NCBI GenBank assembly: GCA_964528155.1 | Contig: CAZGRL010000008.1 | Span: 19,146 to 83,145 of the forward strand | Length of the DNA stretch: 64,000 nt | Reading direction: 5' to 3' | Source of the DNA: G001797105 sp964528155 | Lineage (GTDB): Bacteria; Chloroflexota; Anaerolineae; Anaerolineales; E44-bin32 | Shown here: positions 15,796-24,181 of the stretch, one piece after another | Layout: every line of letters starts with the position of its first letter | Numbering within the stretch: the stretch's first letter is position 1 | Notes under the pieces: generated by a model | What the model was told of the DNA's origin: nothing | The model's database searches: none | What the model saw: the letters and a program-made list of their open reading frames with translations, nothing else | Made by a program: the position numbers and the translations under genes

Positions 15796-17187
15796 ATGGC
15801 AGAGGAGCGCAAGCGCATTAGCCGGCGTGACTTCTTCCGCGTGGCCGGGCTAGGCGCCGGGGCGACCGTCGCCACAACCAAGGTGGCACAGCCGCCCGAA
15901 AAGCCTGAGTCCGGCATCATGGGAGATCCGGCCGGCAGGCCGAAGAGGGCCTGGTGGGTCAAAACGGTTGACAAGCCCACCGTCGAAGTCGATTGGAGCC
16001 AGGTCCAGCGATACGACGAGCGGAATGGCACCGTTCGAGGTCCTGGCATGGCCAACTACGTTGGTCAAGAAGAGGTCGATCGACTGAGCAAGGTCAACGC
16101 TGAGAGGACCACAGAGCGTATTCTGAATAACGAGCCCGGCTACACCTTGAAGGACTACGCTCTGGGTGCGGCCCAGGGTGCCGGCCCATCCCAGTCGTTC
16201 CTTGGCCCGCAAAAGGCGGCAACCCCCGAGGAGCGCGGCGTGCCCCGGTGGGAGGGGACACCGGATGAGGCGGCCCGCATCGTGCGCGCCGCCATGCGTC
16301 ACATCGGCGCGGCTCAAGTTGGTTTCGTCGAGTTGGACGAGAATACCCGCAGGCTGATCTACTCGGTCGATCCGGACGGCAAGAAGATGATCTTCACTGA
16401 TGACCCGGTCGCCTCCGAGGACGACGAGGCGCGCTACATCCCCAACAGCTGTAAGTACGCCATCGTCTACCTGGTCCAGATGTCCGAGGAAACGTTAAAA
16501 CGGGCGCCGACGGAGCTTGCCTCCCAGACGACATCTCTCACCTACCTGCGTGGCCGACAAATCCAGGGCTCGACACAGGAATTCCTGCGCACGCTGGGCT
16601 ACCAGTGTCTAGGTGAGTCGAGCACCAACGCCCTCGGGATCGCTCCGGCCTTCGGCGTGATGGCTGGGCTGGGAGAGCTGTCGCGGCTGAATCGGCTGAT
16701 CTCGCCGGAATACGGCCCGATGGTGCGGGTCTTCAAGATGCTGACCGATCTGCCGGTCGCCACGGACAAGCCGATCGACGCCGGGATCATGGAGTTCTGC
16801 AAGCACTGCAAGAAGTGCGCCGAGGCCTGTGAACCGGGGGCACTCAGCTTCGAGGACGAACCCACCTGGCAGGTCCGGGGCGGCTGGAACAACCCTGGGC
16901 ATAGGGCCTACTTCGAGGACGCGACCAAGTGCATGACCTACTGGCGTGAGGGTGTTCAGACCAACTGCGGCATCTGCTTCGCTGTGTGTCCGTTCGCCAA
17001 GAAGGACAAGTCATGGATCCACACCTGGGTGAAGGCCGGCGTGTCTTCGGCGCCCGCCCTCGACGGCTTCATGCGCAGCATGGATGATGCCTTTGGCTAC
17101 GGCGCGCAGAAGGATCCGGAGGAATGGTGGAAGCTGGATTTGCCCGAGTTGGGGATCGACACCACGCGGTCGGTCGAGGAGGTCTAG
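15796..17187 (+). CDS. rdhA: Reductive dehalogenase catalytic subunit
   Basis: This 463-residue protein begins with a twin-arginine signal (ISRRDFFRVAGLGAG) and would be exported folded. The C-terminal part has two cluster motifs: FCKHCKKCAEACEPG (C335, C338, C341, C345) and C379 with TNCGICFAVCPF (C391, C394, C398). Family members bind a corrinoid in the central domain and remove halogen atoms as a terminal electron acceptor step. The first motif has CEP where most members have CP. The ATG at 15796 follows AGGAGG. A membrane anchor gene follows 3 bases later. QueG is excluded by the Tat signal and the rdhB/rdhC neighbours. The substrate cannot be predicted. Confidence 0.92.
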   Translation: MAEERKRISRRDFFRVAGLGAGATVATTKVAQPPEKPESGIMGDPAGRPKRAWWVKTVDKPTVEVDWSQVQRYDERNGTVRGPGMANYVGQEEVDRLSKVNAERTTERILNNEPGYTLKDYALGAAQGAGPSQSFLGPQKAATPEERGVPRWEGTPDEAARIVRAAMRHIGAAQVGFVELDENTRRLIYSVDPDGKKMIFTDDPVASEDDEARYIPNSCKYAIVYLVQMSEETLKRAPTELASQTTSLTYLRGRQIQGSTQEFLRTLGYQCLGESSTNALGIAPAFGVMAGLGELSRLNRLISPEYGPMVRVFKMLTDLPVATDKPIDAGIMEFCKHCKKCAEACEPGALSFEDEPTWQVRGGWNNPGHRAYFEDATKCMTYWREGVQTNCGICFAVCPFAKKDKSWIHTWVKAGVSSAPALDGFMRSMDDAFGYGAQKDPEEWWKLDLPELGIDTTRSVEEV

Positions 17188-17190
17188 TCG

Positions 17191-17424
17191 ATGGCCGAAA
17201 AGGAAACCTTCAAGATCGAGATCGCTCGTCGGTCGTGGTATGAGTGGCTGCTCTGGGCACTGTGGTTCCTGGCAGAGATCTTCTTCATGCAGAACGCCAT
17301 TGCCAGCGGTCTAGAGCTCGAGCCTCGGGCGGCGACGATCTTCTGGGTTGTTTTTGGGGTACTGTTGCTGGCCGGTGCGATCATATGGTTCACCCGGCGG
17401 GCACGTTTGAGCGGGGAGAGTTGA
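17191..17424 (+). CDS. rdhB: Reductive dehalogenase membrane anchor
   Basis: The 77-residue protein has two membrane spans and, between them, GLELEPRAA, which fits the EXE motif described for RdhB/PceB anchors. It would tether RdhA to the outer face of the membrane. It starts 3 bases after rdhA. It is slightly shorter than the roughly 90-105 residues of many RdhB proteins, and short RdhB proteins are poorly conserved, so the call leans on position. Confidence 0.85.
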   Translation: MAEKETFKIEIARRSWYEWLLWALWFLAEIFFMQNAIASGLELEPRAATIFWVVFGVLLLAGAIIWFTRRARLSGES

Positions 17425-17486
17425 GTCGACTTCGTCCGAATCTCGAAAGCGACCCTTGTGCGGTCGCGAACCATCTGCATGTAACC

Positions 17487-17518
17487 GGAGGGAGGGAGCC
17501 GACGGGCTCTCTCCCTCC
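17487..17518 (+). terminator. Strong stem-loop between rdhB and rdhC
   Basis: A 14-bp stem with one mismatch (left arm GGAGGGAGGGAGCC, loop GACG) fills the gap between rdhB and rdhC. It lacks a following T-run. It could be a partial terminator or an mRNA-stabilising hairpin that keeps rdhAB messages more abundant than rdhC. Confidence 0.5.
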
Positions 17519-17538
17519 AATGTTGACACCGACTGCTC

Positions 17539-18765
17539 ATGAACATGGCCAGTACAGCTAGCTCCGGAGTCTCAAATGCCGTTGCCTCTCGAGAACGCAG
17601 GCGTTCTCGGAGCCGTCTCTTGGCTGCGCTGACCCTCGTGGCCATCGTAGCGGCATGGATCATCGGGGGCTTGAGGAGCCGCCCGGATGTGATCTCCTTC
17701 GTTCAGCAGCTCGTCCCCGAAGCCGCGGTCGTCGACGAAGAGGCAGGCCTATGGATTGTGCGGGCTTCGAGCGGGGGCCCGATCATCGCCTACGCCGCAA
17801 CCGAACGTGCCCCCGGATACGGTGGTCCGATCGAAGTCCTCATCGCGATGGACCCGGACGGAAAAGTCCTCGGGATGGGTGTCCTCGAGAACCATGAGAC
17901 TCCGGGATTCTTCCGTCTCCTGAGCGCAAATGACTTCTACACGCAGTTCATCGGGGCTGGTGTCACGGATCCGCTGGACATCGGAGAGGACCTCGATGCC
18001 GTGAGCGGTGCAACGCTCAGCTCTGACGGTGTTGCGGCGGCGGCGCGGTTGGCGATCCGCGACATCGCAGCAAACGGACTCCAGGTAAGTGTCCCGCCTG
18101 AGAAGCAGTCCATCCGTTTCGGTTTCCCGGAGCTGACGTTGATCCTGCTCTTCGCCGCGGGCTACGTCGGGCACAAGTCTCGTGACGGTAAGTGGAAACG
18201 GCGAGTGCGCTGGGGGACGATGCTGACAGGGATGATCGTCCTCGGCTTCGTCTACACCGCGCCGCTCACAATCGCCAACTTCATCTCGCTGGCCAGCGGA
18301 TACTGGCCCGACTGGCATACCAACCTGTATTGGTACCTTCTCATTGGAGGGATCCTGTTCGTCACCAGCGCTCAGGGCAAGAATCCGTACTGCTCCTGGT
18401 TTTGCCCATTCGGCGCATACCAAGAGTGCCTGGCGGCCGTATCTGGGGCGAAGCCATACCGGCCGCGTGCGCTCCACTCCGCTCTCATCTGGGTCCAGAG
18501 GGGATTGGCGCTTGCGGCAGTCATCCTGGGGTTAGCACTGAGGCGGCCGGGCGCGGCAAGCTATGAACCTTTCCCGGTCCTTTTCGACCTGAGGGGCAAC
18601 GCGCTCGAGTGGGGCCTGCTCGTGGCCGTCAGCCTCGCCAGTCTGATGATGTACCGACCGTTCTGCAGCTACCTGTGTCCCCTGGCACCGGTCGTGGACT
18701 ACATCGGCGAGTTTCGGCGCTGGGTCCGCGAGAGCTGGCGCGCCCGGAGGAGGGCGCGAGCATGA
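17539..18765 (+). CDS. rdhC: RdhC/PceC-like FMN-binding membrane protein (NosR family)
   Basis: The 408-residue protein has an N-terminal membrane span and a periplasmic FMN-binding domain with the flavinylation motif DAVSGATLS. About five more spans follow, then two cysteine motifs, CSWFCPFGA and CSYLCPLAP, for [4Fe-4S] clusters. In dehalogenating Firmicutes, PceC is covalently flavinylated and proposed to pass electrons from menaquinol to RdhA; the same role is inferred here. The flavin transferase gene apbE lies two genes downstream. No clear ribosome site precedes the ATG at 17539. Confidence 0.85.
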   Translation: MNMASTASSGVSNAVASRERRRSRSRLLAALTLVAIVAAWIIGGLRSRPDVISFVQQLVPEAAVVDEEAGLWIVRASSGGPIIAYAATERAPGYGGPIEVLIAMDPDGKVLGMGVLENHETPGFFRLLSANDFYTQFIGAGVTDPLDIGEDLDAVSGATLSSDGVAAAARLAIRDIAANGLQVSVPPEKQSIRFGFPELTLILLFAAGYVGHKSRDGKWKRRVRWGTMLTGMIVLGFVYTAPLTIANFISLASGYWPDWHTNLYWYLLIGGILFVTSAQGKNPYCSWFCPFGAYQECLAAVSGAKPYRPRALHSALIWVQRGLALAAVILGLALRRPGAASYEPFPVLFDLRGNALEWGLLVAVSLASLMMYRPFCSYLCPLAPVVDYIGEFRRWVRESWRARRRARA

Positions 18766-19004
18766 CTGCGAAACGCTTCCTGTTGTTGGCGTTCGTCATC
18801 TTGAGTTGTACGCTGATCGTCTTGATCTGGGTCGCCAACATGACCGAACAAGGCGCCGAGGCCGCCCGGCCGGTCCTCTTCACCGCTGTGCAGGCTGACG
18901 AGTCCCACGCCGCCACGCCATCGATCCCACCCGTCCCCACCGCTGAGCCGCAGATCAAAACGAGCCCAGTTCCTACCTTGGGCGACGTCCTTGAAGATCA
19001 GTGA
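18762..19004 (+). CDS. Small single-span membrane protein of the rdh cluster
   Basis: This 80-residue protein overlaps the rdhC stop by 4 bases. It has one N-terminal hydrophobic segment (FLLLAFVILSCTLIVLIW) that acts as signal or anchor and a proline-rich, low-complexity exported tail. I do not recognise the family. The tight coupling suggests a role in the RdhC/ApbE membrane assembly, but nothing in the sequence shows it. Confidence 0.65.
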   Translation: MTAKRFLLLAFVILSCTLIVLIWVANMTEQGAEAARPVLFTAVQADESHAATPSIPPVPTAEPQIKTSPVPTLGDVLEDQ

Positions 19005-19020
19005 CGGGGATCTCTCGGGA

Positions 19021-20052
19021 ATGACGCCATCTCACTCGGGCCTCGGTCGACGAGGGTTTATCAAGATCGTTGGCTTTTCGAGCCTGGCGGCGGGCCTTGC
19101 GATTGTTGCCGGGAGGCGAGGTCTGGCCTCGCTTGGCCTGGCGCGCGTCGTCAAGACCCGTCTTCTCATGGGGACCTATATTCAACTCGTACTCTACGCC
19201 GATGATCAGCCAGCCGCTCACCAGGCGGCCGACATGGCCCTGGGCCGGATGCAAGGGTTCGAAGCCCTGCTGAGTCGGCATCAATCCGACAGCGCGCTCA
19301 GTTCACTCAACATCCATGGAGCGCTCGATCGACCGCCCGCGCCCCTCGTGGATCTGCTCAAGTTCTCCCGTCGGATATCCGTGCTGACCTCGGGCGCGTT
19401 CGATCTGACCATCGAGCCGCTGGCGCGGCTGATCCGACAGGCCGCCATAGCCGGAGCAGAGCCAACGCCTGCAAGGCTGAGCCAGGCTGCGCATCTGGTC
19501 GACTACACCGCGATCGAGGCCGACGAGGCACGCGTGCGCTTCATGTAGGACGGGATGGCCATCACCCCGGATGGCATCGGCAAAGGGTTCATCCTTGATG
19601 AGGGGCTGCGAGTCTTGAAGGGAATGGGTTTCGGGCATGTGATGCTCGACGCCGGTGGCGATATCGTTGTCTCTCGAGGTCTGGGTGACCCCATGTGGCG
19701 CGTCGGGATTCAAGATCCGAGACAACCGGCAGGCCAGCTTAGCGCCCGCGTCTCGTTGTCGGACGGAGCCATCGCTACTTCAGGGGACTACCTGCATGCG
19801 TACACTCCTGATCTCAGTCTGAACCATATCCTTGATCCGCGGACCGGTGCTTCGCCGATGCAGCTCTCGAGCGCCAGCGTCATTGCCCCGTCCGCGGCGA
19901 TGGCGGACGCCCTCAGCACAGGCATGATGGTGTTGGGGCCCGACCGGGGCCTCGAACTCGTTCGAACTTTCCCTGGCGTTGAGTGCCTCCTCATCACCAA
20001 GACTGGCGAGCTTGTGCAGTCGGAAGGCTTCCCCGCCGAGCGACCGGCCTGA
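19021..20052 (+). pseudogene. apbE: FAD:protein FMN transferase (ApbE), interrupted by an in-frame amber codon
   Basis: A single frame from 19021 to 20052 encodes an ApbE-family protein of about 343 residues with a Tat-like N-terminus (RRGFIKIVGFSSLAAG). A TAG at 19546-19548 (codon 176) splits it, between VRFM and DGMAITPDGIGKGF, the family's conserved Gly/Lys region. A single C-to-T change from CAG would explain it. ApbE attaches FMN to the SGAT motif of proteins such as RdhC. Either the sequence has an error, the codon is read through, or the gene is dead. ATG 19021 is preferred over an in-frame TTG at 18991. Confidence 0.85.
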
Positions 20053-20324
20053 AAGCACAACCGCTCGAATCCTCGCGCGAAAACCCCAGATTGCTGAGGC
20101 ATTCTCGGCCGATCAGTGCCCATCATGGCCTCTCAAGTTGAGTCGCGCAGTCGTCCGCCTCGGCACGCTACGCGTCTCGGCTCTCACCTGTGCGAGGGTG
20201 AACCGAGATCTCGCCCCTCACTTCAGGGAAGATAGGGAAGTCGGCTATACTCTGGGAGCCCCTTCAGCAGCTCCGACAGGGGATCCAGCACCCACTGCTT
20301 GATCAGACATCCCGGAGGCCGGTT
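20053..20324. promoter_or_regulatory. Spacer and probable promoter before the acyl-CoA dehydrogenase
   Basis: No gene is evident. A TATACT box at 20246-20251 with TTCAGG 18 bases upstream may be the promoter of the acd-fix-etf cluster. A GGAGG ribosome site precedes the ATG at 20325. Confidence 0.4.
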
Positions 20325-21542
20325 ATGGAATTCCGATTGACATCCGAACAAGAGCTCTTCAGGCGGACACTTCGCGAGTGGTGTGAGAAGAACCTCGCCC
20401 CGCGGGCGGCTGAGATTGACCGGGAGGAACAAGGCATCCCGGACGACATCATCCGCGGCCTGGCCGTGCAGGGAGTCCTCGGGATCACCATCCCCGAGGC
20501 CTACGGTGGCTCGATGATTGAAGGTCAGGCGATGACCCTTGCCAACATCGCCGTTCAAGAGCTGGCCCGCGCCGACCTGAGCATGTCGGTCCCCGTCTAC
20601 ATCTTGCTCAACCTGGGCTGGGGATACCTGGTATCGCTCTATGGCACGGAGGAGTTGAAACAACACTTGCTGCCCAAAGTTGCCTCAGGCGAGCACTTCG
20701 TCGGGATCTGCACGACCGAAGCTGGCGGCGGATCAGATGTGGCCAACATCAAGACCCACGCTCGCAGAGAGGATGGCAAGTTGATCCTCAACGGTGAGAA
20801 GGTCTACATCAGCGGCGTCCGCGAGACGACGGAGCAGCGCGACGGGGGTCACCTGACGCTCTTCCGCACGGATCCGGACGCCGGCCACCGTGGGTTCACC
20901 TTCGCCTACGTTCCCGCCCGTACCTCGGGCGTCTCCCCACTTCTCTTCGAGGACATCGGTCGGGGCGGCCTCTCGACCGGCGGTTTTCGGTACAAGGACG
21001 CCGCGATCCCCGAATCTTTCATGATCGGCGAGCTGAATCGCGGCTTCTACATGAACATGGAAGGCTTCAACGTCGCTCGGACGCTTGTGGCGGCGGCGTG
21101 CATCGGCGCGGGCGAGAGGGCGCTGGAGATTTCCACAGAGTATGTGAAGCAACGCAAGCTCTTTGGTCGGTCGTTGGCGAAGTTCGAAGGTATCTCGTTC
21201 GAGATCGCGGAAGACGAGTCGCGTTTGGCGCAGCTGCGCCTGTGGTTGCAGTACACTGCCTGGATGATCGATCGGCATTACGAAGATCCGAAATCGTATA
21301 CGCATCATGACATCAGCCACGCCGTCTCGATCTGCAAGTTGGAGGCGCCGCACCTGGCCTTCGAGATCGTGAAACACAGCATGATGTACCATGGCGCATT
21401 TGCATACACTCGAGAGAGCCCGCTCGGGCTTGCGTTCCGCGGACTGATGTCCTACATCGTCGGCGCCGAAGGCGGGACGAATATCCAGAAGCTGATCATC
21501 GCACGCGAAGTCATCGGTGAAGAGTCGGTGCCGTATCGGTGA
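20325..21542 (+). CDS. Acyl-CoA dehydrogenase
   Basis: The 405-residue protein has all three acyl-CoA dehydrogenase domains: N-terminal helices, a middle beta domain with CTTEAGGGSDV (FAD/substrate contact) and a C-terminal helical domain with ARTLVAAACIGAGERALE. The usual YEGT segment near the C-terminus reads GAEGGTNIQ, so the common catalytic Glu position is shifted or replaced. The base may lie elsewhere, as in isovaleryl- and long-chain enzymes. It would feed electrons to the ETF encoded downstream. The CoA substrate is unknown. Confidence 0.9.
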   Translation: MEFRLTSEQELFRRTLREWCEKNLAPRAAEIDREEQGIPDDIIRGLAVQGVLGITIPEAYGGSMIEGQAMTLANIAVQELARADLSMSVPVYILLNLGWGYLVSLYGTEELKQHLLPKVASGEHFVGICTTEAGGGSDVANIKTHARREDGKLILNGEKVYISGVRETTEQRDGGHLTLFRTDPDAGHRGFTFAYVPARTSGVSPLLFEDIGRGGLSTGGFRYKDAAIPESFMIGELNRGFYMNMEGFNVARTLVAAACIGAGERALEISTEYVKQRKLFGRSLAKFEGISFEIAEDESRLAQLRLWLQYTAWMIDRHYEDPKSYTHHDISHAVSICKLEAPHLAFEIVKHSMMYHGAFAYTRESPLGLAFRGLMSYIVGAEGGTNIQKLIIAREVIGEESVPYR

Positions 21543-21545
21543 TAC

Positions 21546-21602
21546 ATAGTCATTTTGAACGCATGGCGCAGCGAAGCTGCGCCATGCGTTCAAAATGACT
21601 AT
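21546..21602. repeat. Perfect 27-bp inverted repeat with GAA loop
   Basis: The left arm 21546-21572 and right arm 21576-21602 are exact reverse complements, separated only by GAA. The apex GCGAAGC is known to form an unusually stable minihairpin. It starts 3 bases after the acyl-CoA dehydrogenase stop and has no T-run. It may be a transcript-end structure or a small mobile repeat. Confidence 0.85.
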
Positions 21603-21624
21603 AGCCTCCGCCGGCATCCTGCCT

Positions 21625-21680
21625 GCCCAGGCCGCAGGCCAGGGAGCGGAGCGAAGCGAAGTCGAAGGACGGGGGAGGGG
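21625..21680 (+). repeat. Extragenic repeat-like segment
   Basis: This stretch contains CAGGCCGCAGGCC and GGAGCGAAGCGAAGTCGAAG, a pattern that resembles widely dispersed extragenic repeats of the AGCGAAGTCGAAGGAC type. It separates the hairpin from fixC and shows no coding potential. Confidence 0.4.
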
Positions 21681-21762
21681 GAAGAGGAGGTGGGGGCCTT
21701 TACGAAGCTTCCGGTTATCGTCCGGCGAGGTGTCGCTTCGGCTGCCATCATGGTGAACTCGC

Positions 21763-23067
21763 ATGACTGAGAAAGTCGATGTCGTCGTCGTGGGTGCCGG
21801 GCTGGCCGGTCTCGGCGCCGCCTATCATCTGGCGGGCGCCGGGGCGGAAGTCCTGGTCGTCGAGCGCGGCGACTATCCCGGAAGCAAGAACGTCAGCGGT
21901 GGCCGACTGTATCTCAACCCCGTGCGACCGTACTATCCGGAGCTTCTGGCGGGTGGGGCCAGTCCGGCCCCACCGTATGAGCGGACGGTCGTCAAGGAAA
22001 GGCTGACGGTTTTGGCCGACTCCGGCGGCGCCAGCCTCGAGCTGCACCTTCCTCGCTTTGCAGAAGACCAGCCTCACAGTGTGACGATCCTTCGAGGCGT
22101 GTTCGATCGCTGGCTTGCCGAGCGGGCGACTGAGCGCGGAGCGCTGGTCGTGTCGGGATACAAGGTCGATGATGTAGTGCGTGAGTCGGGCCAGGTTGTC
22201 GGTGTGATCGCCGGCGGCGATGAAGTCCGGGCTGACGTCGTGATCGCCGCCGACGGCGCGCTTTCGTTCACCGCCGAGCGCGTCGGGCTGCGGGCCCGTC
22301 ACGATCCGGCGCACTTTGCCCTCGGGATCAAGGAAGTCATCGAACTCCCCTCCGGACAGATCGAAGAGCGCTTCGGGCTCGTGCCCGGAGAAGGGCTCGC
22401 CTCTCTGTTCTTCGGGACGATTACGCATGGCATTCCGGGCGGTGGCTTCCTTTATACTAACCAGCAAAGCTTGTCCGTCGGGATCGTGATCGGAATGCGG
22501 GCGATGGTCGAACACGGTCCTGGCATGGAGACCAGCGCTCTGCTGGAAGAATTCAAAGCCAGGCCGGAGCTCGCTCCGCTCGTCTCCGACGGCTCAGTCG
22601 CCGAGTATTCCGCCCATGCCATCCCTGAACAGTCCAATCGGGCGATGCCGCGCCTGGTCACGGGAGGGTTGATCGTCGTCGGCGATGCTGCCGGGCTGGC
22701 CCTCAACATGGGCATCTCCGTCCGTGGCATGGACTTCGCCCTGGCCTCGGGTGCACTGGCGGCGCAGACTGTGCTTCAAGCCAAACAAGAGAGGGACTTT
22801 TCCGCCGGTTCTCTGTCCAGGTATGAAGCAGCGATGCGTGCGAGCTTCGTGTTGCAGGATCATTCGACCTTCGCCGACATGCAGAGTTTCCTTGAGAATC
22901 CGCGCCTGTACGAGCTCTACCCCCAAACGCTGCTGAAGCTCCTAGAGTCGTTATTCACAGTTGATGAAGATGCGAAGGCGGGGCTATGGAAATCCGGGAT
23001 GAGCGTGCTTCGGGACATCCCGTTGTCCAGCGCGCTGGTTGACCTCTTGCGCATGCGGAGGCTGTAG
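21763..23067 (+). CDS. fixC: FixC-like electron-transfer-flavoprotein:quinone oxidoreductase
   Basis: This 434-residue flavoprotein has an N-terminal FAD dinucleotide motif (VVVGAGLAGLGAAYHLAGAG), KNVSGGRLY, and a second FAD motif (VVGDAAGLALNMG). These are typical of FixC/ETF-QO proteins. It moves electrons between ETF and the quinone pool or, in bifurcating FixABCX, from NADH to quinone and ferredoxin. fixX follows 3 bases later and etfB/etfA after that. The same cluster holds an acyl-CoA dehydrogenase. Confidence 0.92.
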   Translation: MTEKVDVVVVGAGLAGLGAAYHLAGAGAEVLVVERGDYPGSKNVSGGRLYLNPVRPYYPELLAGGASPAPPYERTVVKERLTVLADSGGASLELHLPRFAEDQPHSVTILRGVFDRWLAERATERGALVVSGYKVDDVVRESGQVVGVIAGGDEVRADVVIAADGALSFTAERVGLRARHDPAHFALGIKEVIELPSGQIEERFGLVPGEGLASLFFGTITHGIPGGGFLYTNQQSLSVGIVIGMRAMVEHGPGMETSALLEEFKARPELAPLVSDGSVAEYSAHAIPEQSNRAMPRLVTGGLIVVGDAAGLALNMGISVRGMDFALASGALAAQTVLQAKQERDFSAGSLSRYEAAMRASFVLQDHSTFADMQSFLENPRLYELYPQTLLKLLESLFTVDEDAKAGLWKSGMSVLRDIPLSSALVDLLRMRRL

Positions 23068-23070
23068 GGC

Positions 23071-23379
23071 ATGTCGGTGTCTGGTGAGGCCGTTCCAGTG
23101 AATCTGCAAGAGAAACTGGGGAAAGACGTATTCAAGATTGACGGCGAGAAACCGCACATCGTGATCGATCACGATGTCTGTCGCGAGCGATGCACCGTTC
23201 GACCATGCCTGTTCGTTTGTCCGGCCAAACTGTACAGCTTGAAGCCGGACTCGGAAGACATCTTCGTCGACTACGAGGGCTGTCTGGAGTGTGGGACGTG
23301 TCTGATCGTGTGCAAGGACGAAGCGCTGTCTTGGGAGTACCCGCGCGCCGGCTTTGGTGTGCAGTATCGATTCGGATGA
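23071..23379 (+). CDS. fixX: FixX-like ferredoxin partner of FixC
   Basis: The 102-residue protein has the FixX pattern with cysteines in CRERCTVRPCLFVCP and CLECGTCLIVC, and the second set can hold a [4Fe-4S] cluster. FixX corresponds to the cluster domain of single-chain ETF-QO. It follows fixC by 3 bases. Confidence 0.9.
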   Translation: MSVSGEAVPVNLQEKLGKDVFKIDGEKPHIVIDHDVCRERCTVRPCLFVCPAKLYSLKPDSEDIFVDYEGCLECGTCLIVCKDEALSWEYPRAGFGVQYRFG

Positions 23380-23389
23380 GGAGCTGATC

Positions 23390-24181
23390 TTGAGGATCAT
23401 CGTGTGTGTCAAGGAAGTCGCCGACCTGGCCCAGGTGCGTTTCAAGAGCGACGGTCGGACGCCGGTGCTGGAGGGATTGCCGGTCAGGCTGGGCGCCTTT
23501 GAGAAGAACGCCCTGGAAGAGGCGGTCCAAATCAAAGAACGCCTCGGTGAAGTGGAGGTCGTCGCTCTCTCCGTCGGCTCGGGCAAATTAAAGGACAGCA
23601 TCAAAGAGGCGCTGGCCATGGGGGCCGACCGGGCCGTGCTGGTCTATGACAACTCCCTGGTCGGCGCCGGCTCGGACGTTATCGCGCGGACACTTGCGTC
23701 GGCCGTCGAGCGGATCGGCGAGTGGGATGTGTGCATGCTGGGTGAAGGCTCGGATGACGAGTACACCGGACAGACGCCCTCGCGCCTGGCCGCCATCCTC
23801 GATGTGCCGCAGATCACCAATGTGCGTGCATTGGAAGTCTCTTCGGACGGACATGTGCAAGCAACGCGTGACCTCGAGCAGGAGCTTGAGATCGTCGCCT
23901 GTGACGCCCCGGTCGTCGTCTCGGTGACGAGCGAGCTCAACACGCCTCGATTGCCGCCGCTGACCGCGATCCTCAAGGCGGGTCGCAAACCGATGGAGGT
24001 CTGGGCTTTGTCGGATCTTGGGATCGGACCGGATGCAGTTCAATTAGATACGCCGCACGTCGAAATGCTCAGCAACCTGGCACCCCAGAGTTCGCGCAAG
24101 AACAAGTTCTTCGAGGGCGAGTTGGACTCGCAGATCGACGAGCTTGTGCGGGCTCTTGAACATGATGGAGCCTTGCCGTGA
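23390..24181 (+). CDS. etfB: Electron transfer flavoprotein beta subunit
   Basis: This 263-residue EtfB/FixA protein has an N-terminal RIIVCVKEV strand, the AMGADRAVL segment and a nucleotide-binding loop region EYTGQTPSRLA. I prefer the TTG at 23390, which lies 7 bases after GAGGAG and gives the usual N-terminus; an in-frame ATG at 23354 overlaps fixX. It pairs with the EtfA gene that overlaps its end. Whether the ETF bifurcates cannot be decided by eye. Confidence 0.9.
   Translation: MRIIVCVKEVADLAQVRFKSDGRTPVLEGLPVRLGAFEKNALEEAVQIKERLGEVEVVALSVGSGKLKDSIKEALAMGADRAVLVYDNSLVGAGSDVIARTLASAVERIGEWDVCMLGEGSDDEYTGQTPSRLAAILDVPQITNVRALEVSSDGHVQATRDLEQELEIVACDAPVVVSVTSELNTPRLPPLTAILKAGRKPMEVWALSDLGIGPDAVQLDTPHVEMLSNLAPQSSRKNKFFEGELDSQIDELVRALEHDGALP

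Noticed and set aside
15796..17187. RdhA as an epoxyqueuosine reductase (QueG)
   Set aside because: QueG shares the cluster and corrinoid fold but lacks a Tat signal and a membrane anchor gene; both are present here.
19555..20052. Second half of ApbE as a separate gene
   Set aside because: It is in the same frame as the first half, separated only by one TAG, and begins inside a conserved block.
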